Positions 1 through 6,453 of a stretch of 13,173 nucleotides of DNA are shown piece by piece; the stretch's first letter is position 1, and every line of letters begins with the position of its first letter. The notes under the pieces were generated by a model. It searched no databases. It was not told where the DNA came from and saw nothing but the letters and a program-made list of their open reading frames with translations. The DNA lies in the NCBI GenBank assembly GCA_036491415.1, contig DASXCC010000020.1, positions 1-13,173 of the forward strand, given 5' to 3'. The position numbers and the translations under genes are program-made. The stretch is from JAICKN01 sp036491415 (GTDB taxonomy: Bacteria; Acidobacteriota; Terriglobia; Terriglobales; Acidobacteriaceae).

Positions 1-84
1 GAGCTTCTATTAAGCTTTGGCTAAATAGGACTAATTTACTACAATTTATTGTACGGCCTGCGGGATAGGAGAGCAAGGGGTGGA
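1..84. other. Intergenic region downstream of the cysteine desulfurase
   Basis: This stretch lies beyond the desulfurase stop codon and I see no gene in it. It holds a short dyad, TACAAT-TT-ATTGTA, at 40-53 and a weaker AGCTT/AAGCT pair at 2-16. On the minus strand neither is followed by a clear T-run, so I do not call a terminator. The next gene of a possible sulfur operon would lie outside the window. Confidence 0.4.
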
Positions 85-2130
85 TTAAGAATTGGTCCGG
101 CCTGCCTGTATACGTTGCAGAGCGGCAACGAGTGCGTCGAGATCTTCACGCGTGTTGTAAAGCGCGAGCGTCGCGCGGACGGTTTTTTCGAGACCGAATC
201 GGCGCAGAATTGGCTGTGCACAATGATGCCCAGCGCGCACTGCAATGCCTTCCTGGTCGAGCTCTTTGCCAATTTCTTCCGGTGGCAGGCTGTCGAGCAC
301 GAAAGAAAGCACCCCAGCTTTTTCTTTCGCATTTCCGATAATGCGCAATCCGGGGACCGAAAGAAGTCCGGCCGTGCCGTAAGCAAGAAGCTGATGCTCG
401 TGCTCTGAGATATTTTCCATGCCGATCTCTTCAAGATAATCGAGAGCGGCGCCCAGCCCGACGGCGTCAGCAATGGTACCCGTGCCTGCTTCAAAACGCC
501 CCGGCGGTTCGCTATAAATCGTCTTTTCGAAAGTGACGTCGGCAATCATGTTGCCCCCACCTTGCCATGGCGGCATGTGCTGCAGCAAATCAGCTTTTCC
601 AAAAACCGCGCCAACCCCGGTCGGCGCGAAAATTTTATGTCCAGAGAAAACCAGGAAGTCGCAATCGAGTGCCTGCACATCCGTTGTCATGTGCGCGACG
701 GACTGGGCGGCGTCCAGCAGAACACATGCGCCATGACGATGCGCCATTTCGATCATTTCTTTCGCCGGGGTGATCGTGCCCAGCGCATTTGAAACCTGAC
801 TGAACGCGACGATTCTGATTTTTGGACCGAGCAGCTTTTCGTATTCCTCAAGAATAATTTGTCCGGTATTGTCCACCGGAGCTACGCGCAACCGCGCGCC
901 TTTTTCCGCCGCCAGCTGCTGCCAGGGAACGATGTTGGCATGATGCTCCAGCCAGGTGATGACGATCTCGTCATCTTTTTGAACGTTGCGATGGCCCCAG
1001 CTTTTTGCGATGAGATTGATGCCCTCGGTCGCACCGCGAACGAAAATAATCTCGCGTGAAGAAGAGGCATTCAGAAAGCGGCGGACTTTATCACGCGCGC
1101 CTTCGTAGGCATCCGTAGAACGTGCAGCTAACGTGTGGGCGGCGCGATGAATGTTGGAATTTTCGTGGCGATAGAAGTGATTGATGCGATCAATCACTGC
1201 ATTCGGTTTCTGCGTAGTTGCGCCGTTATCCAGCCAGACCAAGGAACGTCCGTGAATCTGCTCCTGCAATATGGGGAAGTCGCGCTTAATCATGTACGGA
1301 TCAAACGTCCGTTTCGCGAGACCGATATTCGGAACCAGTTCCGGGCGAAATTCGAATGAGTCGAGTTTAGGTTCCGCGGCGTTCGGATTTGTCTGACTAG
1401 CTTCTTCTCTCACGCCTTTTCGGCGCGGCTGCGAATAATCCGGGACGGATTGCGCGGGGATCCTTCCGTGAGGATCTGTCGACGAAGAAGATTGCGGACT
1501 CGATATGGAAGAAGCCGGCGGCGGCACGTTCGCAAATGAAAACACATCATCCGGAAACGTTGGCGCAACCCCAAACGGCGAAGCCTTGGGGACATCGGAA
1601 AAATATGCTGGCGCGCACGGAACAGATGGCGGGGCGGCCGATGTAAAGGCGCTCGGCCGAAGTGGCGCGTCAGTCAGCGAAGATGGGATTGAACTCAACT
1701 CCGTTTCCGTTAACGGAGAAGTAGAAGAAAGATTCGCGGCGGAAAATCCCGGAACGCCGGAGAAAGTAAATAATTCTGTCCCGGAAGGATACGTCCGGGC
1801 TGTCCCCGGTGAATTAGCTTTCTGCTGATCAACCTGAGCCGGAGTGCCTGGAATGGACGGTGGAACATTCGTAGCCGCCGATGGTGCAGTCGCAGAACTC
1901 AATCCCGCCACATCGCTGGTGACAGGCGATTTTGCCTCTGAAGGCGCGACGGGCGATACGGGCATAATTCCGGACGCCGATGGCTGCGACGGCACGGCCG
2001 CGAAAAACTCGTTCGCAAGACGAGTGATTACTTCCAGATCAGGAAGCGACACACCGCTGCCCGCAGGTTTTCCCTGCACGTCCTCTGCATCTTGCAGGAC
2101 GGTCTCCGCAGATGGATCACTTGTACTCAT
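85..2130 (-). CDS. Family 2A encapsulin cargo: SufS-type cysteine desulfurase with long disordered N-terminal cargo-loading extension
   Basis: This is a 681-residue PLP-dependent cysteine desulfurase that takes sulfur from L-cysteine as an enzyme persulfide and releases alanine. The catalytic core spans about residues 279-675. It shows the PLP-stacking His pair (396/397, EHHANIVPW), Asp473 and Gln476 (LLDAAQ), the Schiff-base Lys499 (SGHK) and the persulfide Cys637 (RAGHHCAQP). The 138-residue Lys-to-Cys distance equals that of E. coli SufS (K226/C364). Ordinary SufS is about 400 residues. Here residues 1-278 are an extra Pro/Ser/Ala/Thr-rich, probably disordered region with a predicted amphipathic helix at 29-47 (LPDLEVITRLANEFFAAVP). 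In Synechococcus SrpI systems such an extension directs the desulfurase into the shell. The gene overlaps the shell gene by 14 bp, and no clear Shine-Dalgarno precedes its ATG, so translational coupling is likely. M1 is the only start that keeps the 29-47 helix. No SufE or other suf gene is visible. The function is secure; encapsulation is inferred from context and the extension. Confidence 0.95.
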   Translation of the reverse strand: MSTSDPSAETVLQDAEDVQGKPAGSGVSLPDLEVITRLANEFFAAVPSQPSASGIMPVSPVAPSEAKSPVTSDVAGLSSATAPSAATNVPPSIPGTPAQVDQQKANSPGTARTYPSGTELFTFSGVPGFSAANLSSTSPLTETELSSIPSSLTDAPLRPSAFTSAAPPSVPCAPAYFSDVPKASPFGVAPTFPDDVFSFANVPPPASSISSPQSSSSTDPHGRIPAQSVPDYSQPRRKGVREEASQTNPNAAEPKLDSFEFRPELVPNIGLAKRTFDPYMIKRDFPILQEQIHGRSLVWLDNGATTQKPNAVIDRINHFYRHENSNIHRAAHTLAARSTDAYEGARDKVRRFLNASSSREIIFVRGATEGINLIAKSWGHRNVQKDDEIVITWLEHHANIVPWQQLAAEKGARLRVAPVDNTGQIILEEYEKLLGPKIRIVAFSQVSNALGTITPAKEMIEMAHRHGACVLLDAAQSVAHMTTDVQALDCDFLVFSGHKIFAPTGVGAVFGKADLLQHMPPWQGGGNMIADVTFEKTIYSEPPGRFEAGTGTIADAVGLGAALDYLEEIGMENISEHEHQLLAYGTAGLLSVPGLRIIGNAKEKAGVLSFVLDSLPPEEIGKELDQEGIAVRAGHHCAQPILRRFGLEKTVRATLALYNTREDLDALVAALQRIQAGRTNS

Positions 2131-3040
2131 AGTAGTGATCGAGACTCACATTATCGAGAACGCCCAGCGCGTCTTCTGTAAGAACGGCAACCGAGCAATA
2201 CAAAGAAATTAAATAAGAGGCGATCGCGCGGTCGTTGATGCCCATAAAGCGCACCGACAAGCTCGGCGAAACTTCGCCGGGAATGCCCGACTGAAACAGG
2301 CCGATGACACCTTGTTTCTTTTCGCCCGTGCGGACCAGAAGGATATTGCTCTTCTCTCCTTTAATCGGCAATTTGTCCGAAGGCACAAGAGGTATTCCCC
2401 GCCAGGTTAAAAACGGCGTGCCAAAAAGATTGATGGTCGGCGGCGGAACGCCACGGCGCGTGCACTCTCGTCCGAAGGCTGCGATTGCCCGCGGGTGCGC
2501 GAGAAAGAACGACGGTTCTTTCCACACTCTCGCCAGGAGTTCGTCCAAATCGTCCGGCGTGGGCGGCCCTTTCTTGGTTTTCAAACGCATCGAAGAATCC
2601 ACATTGCTTAAAAGCCCATAACCCGAGTTGTTAATCAACTCGCTTTCCTGACGCTCCTTGATCTTCTCGATGATCAGGCGCAATTGCTCTTTAATCTGAT
2701 CGTGCGGGCTGCGGTACAAATCGGAAATTCTCGTCTGAAGATCCAGTACCGTGGTCACTGCGCACAGCGTGTACTCGCGTGGCTTCTCTTCATAATCGAC
2801 GCAGATTTCTGGCAATTCAACTTCTTCCCCGGGACTGCATTCCACAGTGCGCGTGGCGGGACGCGAGGGAACGACTTTGTTTACGCGATACGTACCTGCC
2901 TCGACGGGAACCCATTGCAGGAACGGAACCAACCAGCGCGGAGAAATCTCCGTCATCATGGGAACTGTTTTGGTTACATTCGCTAACTGGCGGGCTTGAC
3001 GTTCACTCAAGGTGTGTCGCACTTCAGCTTTTTCAGGCAT
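2117..3040 (-). CDS. Family 2A encapsulin nanocompartment shell protein (SrpI / MMP-I type, HK97 fold)
   Basis: This 307-residue shell protein has the length of mycobacterial major membrane protein I and belongs to the family 2A encapsulins, HK97-fold subunits that self-assemble into icosahedral compartments. Recognisable parts are the N-arm (about 8-52, with ISPRWLVPFLQWVPVEAGTYRVN), an E-loop-like stretch (about 56-85), the long spine helix (about 95-138, QIKEQLRLIIEKIKERQE), the P-domain (about 165-235, including LTWRGIPLVPSDKLP) and the conserved C-terminus (FMGINDRAIASYLISLY, then ALGVLDNVSLDHYYEY). There is no cyclic-nucleotide-binding insertion, which separates it from family 2B. The start has a good ribosome-binding site, GAGGTGG, 7 bases before the ATG. 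It is the first gene of the operon, and the next gene encodes the cysteine desulfurase cargo expected for 2A. The shell should sequester that enzyme in the cytoplasm. 'Membrane protein' labels on homologues are historical. I see no truncation. Confidence 0.94.
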   Translation of the reverse strand: MPEKAEVRHTLSERQARQLANVTKTVPMMTEISPRWLVPFLQWVPVEAGTYRVNKVVPSRPATRTVECSPGEEVELPEICVDYEEKPREYTLCAVTTVLDLQTRISDLYRSPHDQIKEQLRLIIEKIKERQESELINNSGYGLLSNVDSSMRLKTKKGPPTPDDLDELLARVWKEPSFFLAHPRAIAAFGRECTRRGVPPPTINLFGTPFLTWRGIPLVPSDKLPIKGEKSNILLVRTGEKKQGVIGLFQSGIPGEVSPSLSVRFMGINDRAIASYLISLYCSVAVLTEDALGVLDNVSLDHYYEYK

Positions 3041-3193
3041 GAAATTTCCACCTCATGATTTAGAAGAGAACAGAAAGTTTAGCACCAAATTGCATGTGGA
3101 ACGCAAACGTCGTTCGGCTCCGAATCCATCGCCGCCGAGACAAAGAACTGTGTACAATTTTGCCCGTACCATCGAGCGGCTGGCGGGCTATCC
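3041..3193. promoter_or_regulatory. Divergent intergenic promoter region between encapsulin operon and FAD oxidase
   Basis: This is the only upstream DNA for both divergent genes, so both promoters should lie here or just inside the coding regions. On the plus strand a TACAAT (3153-3158) resembles a -10 box, but I see no matching -35. On the minus strand AGTTTA (3076-3081; read as TAAACT) with ACGCAA (3101-3106; read as TTGCGT) and a 19-bp spacer is a weak candidate for the encapsulin promoter. I see no recognisable CysB, IscR or SufR operator, but I cannot rule one out by eye. Confidence 0.3.
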
Positions 3194-4540
3194 ATGAACA
3201 AACGGTCATTTTTAAAATTGGGTTGTGCATCCGCCATGGCGAATTTTATTTCGCCTCTCATAGCTTGGGCGTCTGGAGGAAATCTGAAGAACTGGGCAGG
3301 CAATATTGATTACAGTACCCGGCAATTGTTCGATGCCGCTTCGCTCGAGCAGGTACAGAATTTCGTGAAGAAAACCGGCAGGTTCAAAGTGCTCGGCACC
3401 CGGCATTGCTTCAACAATATCGCGGACAGCCGCGATCAATTTTTGTCCCTGCAGGAGATGGATAAGATCGTCGCGTTAAATGCAAAAGCCCGTACCGTGA
3501 CCGTCGCGGGACGCATGACCTATGGCGCTCTTGCCCCTTACCTCGACCAGCAAGGATTTGCATTGCACAATCTCGCTTCCCTTCCCCACATTTCCGTGGC
3601 CGGAGCGTGCAGCACGGGAACCCACGGATCGGGCGAGAAGAACGGTAACCTTTCCACTTCTGTTTCGGCGCTTGAATTTGTGAATGCATCGGGCGACGTG
3701 GTTCAACTTTCGCGAAAAGATAATCCCGATATTTTCCCCGGAACTGTGGTCGCGCTCGGGGCTTTGGGCGTAATCACAAGAGTGACGCTCGACGTAGTGC
3801 CGACTTTCCAGATGCAGCAATATGTTTATGAGAACCTGCCGTTCAGCGAGATGAAGAACCATTTTGATGCGATTCAATCCGCAGCCTATAGCGTGAGCCT
3901 TTTCACCGACTGGAAGAATAAAAACATCAATGAAGTCTGGCTGAAGTGCACCATGAACCAAGGCAAAGACTACGAAAACAAGCCGGACTTTTTTGGGGCC
4001 AAGAAAGCTACGAAAAATCTCCATCCTATTTCTGGAATTTCCGCGGAGAACTGCACCGAGCAAATGGGCGTTGTCGGACCGTGGTATGAACGATTGCCAC
4101 ACTTCAAAATGGGATTCACTCCGAGCGCCGGCGCAGAATTGCAATCGGAATTTTATGTTCCTCGTCAGCACGCGGTCGAGGCAATTCTCGCGGTGGAACG
4201 ACTCAATGAGCACGTCAGTCCGCTGCTTTTGATTATGGAAATCCGCGCGATCGCCGCCGATGATCTGTGGATGAGCCCTTGCTACCGGCAATCTTCCATC
4301 ACGATTCACTTCACCTGGAAGCCGGATTGGCCGAACGTCAGCAAAGTACTCCCGTTGATTGAACAGGCATTGGCGCCCTATCATCCTCGGCCGCATTGGG
4401 GAAAGCTTTTTACCATTCCGCCATCGCAACTGCATGCGGAATACGAAAAAATGCCCGACTTCATCAAACTGGCAAAACAGTTTGATCCGCAGGGCAAATT
4501 TCGCAATGAGTTTCTAAACAAAAATATTTTTACGAGCTGA
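3194..4540 (+). CDS. FAD-linked oxidase of the alditol/xylitol oxidase - aldonolactone oxidase family
   Basis: This 448-residue flavoprotein resembles Streptomyces alditol oxidase (AldO) and xylitol oxidases. Those enzymes oxidise a polyol's terminal hydroxyl with O2 and give H2O2. The N-terminal FAD domain contains GTRHCFNNIADS, where His71 matches the histidine that binds FAD covalently in AldO. It also contains the pyrophosphate-binding stretch SVAGACSTGTHGSG (134-147). The C-terminal domain keeps the substrate-pocket pattern: MEIR (Glu349, Arg351), ITIHFT (His372, Thr374) and PRPHWGK (Lys404). The N-terminus MNKRSFLKLG with a hydrophobic stretch to about residue 26 resembles a Tat signal, but it has Lys-Arg instead of Arg-Arg, so export is uncertain. 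The ribosome-binding site is weak. The gene diverges from the encapsulin operon, and its stop lies inside a 21-bp tandem repeat. The family is sure; the exact substrate (alditol, sugar lactone or other polyol) cannot be read from the sequence. Confidence 0.87.
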   Translation: MNKRSFLKLGCASAMANFISPLIAWASGGNLKNWAGNIDYSTRQLFDAASLEQVQNFVKKTGRFKVLGTRHCFNNIADSRDQFLSLQEMDKIVALNAKARTVTVAGRMTYGALAPYLDQQGFALHNLASLPHISVAGACSTGTHGSGEKNGNLSTSVSALEFVNASGDVVQLSRKDNPDIFPGTVVALGALGVITRVTLDVVPTFQMQQYVYENLPFSEMKNHFDAIQSAAYSVSLFTDWKNKNINEVWLKCTMNQGKDYENKPDFFGAKKATKNLHPISGISAENCTEQMGVVGPWYERLPHFKMGFTPSAGAELQSEFYVPRQHAVEAILAVERLNEHVSPLLLIMEIRAIAADDLWMSPCYRQSSITIHFTWKPDWPNVSKVLPLIEQALAPYHPRPHWGKLFTIPPSQLHAEYEKMPDFIKLAKQFDPQGKFRNEFLNKNIFTS

Positions 4541-4573
4541 GAGCACTCCGGTACGAGCTAAAGAGCGCTCCGG
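4531..4573. repeat. Imperfect 21/22-bp tandem repeat over the oxidase stop codon
   Basis: Copy 1 (4531-4551) begins TACGAGCTGAGAGC and ends ACTCCGG. Copy 2 (4552-4573) begins TACGAGCTAAAGAGC and ends GCTCCGG. They differ by one inserted base and a couple of substitutions. The oxidase TGA stop lies in copy 1, and copy 2 has TAA in the equivalent place. A decayed third start, TACGCGCTTA (4578-4587), reaches into the stop of the convergent DUF885 gene. The repeat fills most of the 44-bp convergent gap. A GAGCGCTC self-complementary core (4563-4570) could help form a weak hairpin, but there is no T-run typical of a terminator. Confidence 0.7.
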
Positions 4574-4584
4574 CGGCTACGCGC

Positions 4585-6363
4585 TTATGGGGGCGTTGGA
4601 TGTTCTCCGTAGAACTTCCAACTGGTTTTGAAGTCGCTGGTGAGCGGAAGGCGCTCTAAATCCGAACGAAGCATCTCAATCGGCATTTCATTCTCATGAA
4701 GAATGGCGTCGTGGAACTGGCGATCGGTCATCTTCTTTGAGTCGACAAGTTCGTGATGCAGGGCTCGAAACTGCAATGCTCCCATCAAATATGCCGACTG
4801 ATAAAGCGGGCTCACCGACCCATTAAACGAGCGGCGCACTTCCGCGATGGCATTCTCAGAATCGAAACCAACGTTGTTGATGAGGAAATCCACGCACTTT
4901 TGCGGCGTCCAATTGCCGAGATGGAAATTCATGGTGAACAATACGCGAGCGGAACGATGCATGCGCCACACCAGCGCGCCAACCCTCTCTTCCGGAGTTT
5001 TATCAAAACCCTTGTCCCAGAAAAGCATCTCCCACCACAGCGCGTTCCCTTCCCCCCAAAACGGAGTGGAGAACATCCGTCGATACGGGCGATAGCGGGC
5101 GGACATGTAGAACTGCAAAAAATGTCCCGGGATCATTTCATGAAATGCCGTCGCGTGCGCGAAGGGAATATTATTGCCGCGCATGCTCATCTCGCGCTGT
5201 TCGAACGTCATTGTGTCCGTGGGATAAGAAACGCTGATCTCGTTGCCTCCGGTAAAGAACGGATTCACGAGTTGCCGCTGCGGCGTCATCATGATCATGT
5301 TCCAGGTTTCGTCCGCCAACGGCGGCACCGTTACCAGGTCATTTTTCTTGACGAAGTCGCTGCCTTCGACCACCAACTTACGGATGAGTTCGGGCTGCTC
5401 GCCCGGCGGCACATGCATCTGCTTCACTTTTTCGACAGCCGCATGCCAATCGTCGCCATAACCCATGTCATGCGACGCTTTCAACATTTCGCGCATACAC
5501 CAGTCATATTCTGTCTGCGCAATGGCAATCAGTTCTTCCGGCGTGTACGGAATCATATTGTCTGCCAATTCATTCATGAGCGCTTCGCGCCCGACCGGAT
5601 TGCCGATAACAGTGGTTTTGTCATCCGCAGGAATGCCGACTAGCTTTTCCTTGATGAAACTGACGTAATCTTCAAGGGCTTTATGCGCGTCTTTGTAAGG
5701 CTGCGCGACCCACCAGGTGAAGTCGGGATCGTAGCCATTATTTTGCTTAAACCAATCGGCCAGAGCTTCGTTAAGTTCTTGCGCTGTGAGAGCAGCCCGA
5801 TTGGCAACAATGCGATCAATCTTTTTGGGATTCTCGCTGGACCCGGATTGCGCATCGTGTGATTTCGGATCGAGTTGTTTTTGCGTCGCACTCATCCGCT
5901 TCACCATCTCGGTGAGGGTGGCGGCGGTTTTCTCAGCATCAGGACGCTCCTTCAGACGCAATTCATCCAAAAGATTTTCGATTGTGGGCGCAAATGGCAG
6001 CAAAGGCTGCATCTCTTCTATATGCTTTTTCTCAATAGTTAACTCATGAAGACGGGATGTAGCACGATTCTTCAACAACAAATAGTCCACGCGATCGTCT
6101 TCCGAGAGTTGATTAAAATCCATGGCAGCCAGCATGACCAACTGGTCGTTGTAGAACTTTTCCATGCGAGCAATGCGGATGGGAGAAATCTCGACGGTAT
6201 AAGTCCGGTCCAGACTCATTTCGTCAGCCCGGGCCTGCTCAATCACGGCTGGCATTTTGGGCGCATTCGATGGGCCTGGAATGGGAGCGGCCAAACTGGC
6301 GGAACAAAAAATTACCGCAGAAGCGATGCAAATCCAAACCGCTTTACGCTGACTTACCGGCAT
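4585..6363 (-). CDS. Secreted DUF885-family metallopeptidase (HExxPGH)
   Basis: This exported DUF885 protein is about 592 residues from the chosen start. The family carries a zinc-peptidase-like HExxPGH motif and is common in Acidobacteriota; most members lack a defined substrate. The sequence shows HATAFHEMIPGH, with His408, Glu409 and His414, followed by GEGNALWWE, with Glu438 and Glu445 as likely further zinc or catalytic residues. A long helical N-terminal half precedes this. The N-terminus from this start, MPVSQRKAVWICIASAVIFCSASLAAP, is a good Sec signal peptide. I chose this ATG because GGAG lies 6 bases upstream. In-frame ATGs also occur at 6369 and 6396 and would add 2 or 11 residues ahead of the signal peptide. 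It lies downstream of the GH127 gene on the same strand, with a 90-bp gap containing a nested inverted repeat. Peptidase activity is inferred from the family motif only. Confidence 0.88.
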   Translation of the reverse strand: MPVSQRKAVWICIASAVIFCSASLAAPIPGPSNAPKMPAVIEQARADEMSLDRTYTVEISPIRIARMEKFYNDQLVMLAAMDFNQLSEDDRVDYLLLKNRATSRLHELTIEKKHIEEMQPLLPFAPTIENLLDELRLKERPDAEKTAATLTEMVKRMSATQKQLDPKSHDAQSGSSENPKKIDRIVANRAALTAQELNEALADWFKQNNGYDPDFTWWVAQPYKDAHKALEDYVSFIKEKLVGIPADDKTTVIGNPVGREALMNELADNMIPYTPEELIAIAQTEYDWCMREMLKASHDMGYGDDWHAAVEKVKQMHVPPGEQPELIRKLVVEGSDFVKKNDLVTVPPLADETWNMIMMTPQRQLVNPFFTGGNEISVSYPTDTMTFEQREMSMRGNNIPFAHATAFHEMIPGHFLQFYMSARYRPYRRMFSTPFWGEGNALWWEMLFWDKGFDKTPEERVGALVWRMHRSARVLFTMNFHLGNWTPQKCVDFLINNVGFDSENAIAEVRRSFNGSVSPLYQSAYLMGALQFRALHHELVDSKKMTDRQFHDAILHENEMPIEMLRSDLERLPLTSDFKTSWKFYGEHPTPP

Positions 6364-6370
6364 AGTCATC

Positions 6371-6437
6371 TCCGACAGGGCCGGACACAAAATCATGAAG
6401 GTGCAAAGTCCTTGGGAAAACTTTGCACCTGTCGGAC
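6371..6437 (-). promoter_or_regulatory. Nested inverted repeat in the DUF885 leader covering its ribosome-binding site
   Basis: The outer arms TCCGACAGG (6371-6379) and CCTGTCGGA (6429-6437) are perfect 9-bp complements. The inner arms AGGTGCAAAG (6399-6408) and CTTTGCACCT (6421-6430) are perfect 10-bp complements around a 12-base loop. The two pairs share three bases at one end. On the minus-strand transcript, the 3' outer arm reads CCTGTCGGA and contains most of the GGAG that serves the DUF885 ATG at 6363. The structure could hide that site, or act as an attenuator after the GH127 gene. The inner hairpin is not followed by a strong U-tract, so a plain terminator is less likely. Confidence 0.5.
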
Positions 6438-6453
6438 CTGATTTTTATTTGGG

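Noticed and set aside
40..53. TACAAT-TT-ATTGTA as a terminator of the encapsulin operon
   Set aside because: The loop is only two bases, the stem is AT-rich and no T-run follows on the minus strand; another operon gene may lie beyond the window.
85..2130. Housekeeping SufS of an SUF operon
   Set aside because: No sufB, sufC, sufD, sufU or sufE is next to it, the N-terminal extension is foreign to housekeeping SufS, and the upstream partner is an encapsulin shell.
1505..2212. Plus-strand open frames (1505-1828 and 1844-2212) opposite the desulfurase extension
   Set aside because: They are antisense to a Pro/Ser/Ala-rich coding region whose codon composition suppresses stops on the opposite strand; no domain, no signal and no convincing ribosome-binding site.
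2117..3040. Phage capsid protein or prophage remnant
   Set aside because: The HK97 fold is shared, but there is no portal, terminase, protease or tail gene, and the 307-residue length and desulfurase partner fit family 2A encapsulin.
3476..4435. Long minus-strand open frame (319 codons) opposite the FAD oxidase
   Set aside because: The plus-strand frame has clear AldO-family motifs end to end; the antisense translation is Arg/His-rich with no recognisable domain, as expected of a shadow frame.
4753..5643. Plus-strand open frame (296 codons) opposite the DUF885 gene
   Set aside because: His/Arg-rich antisense shadow of a well-supported HExxPGH peptidase gene.
6364..6396. Upstream ATG (6396) as the DUF885 start
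   Set aside because: It would add MILCPALSEMT before a complete signal peptide and lies inside the inverted repeat; GGAG is correctly spaced for the ATG at 6363. The choice is not certain.
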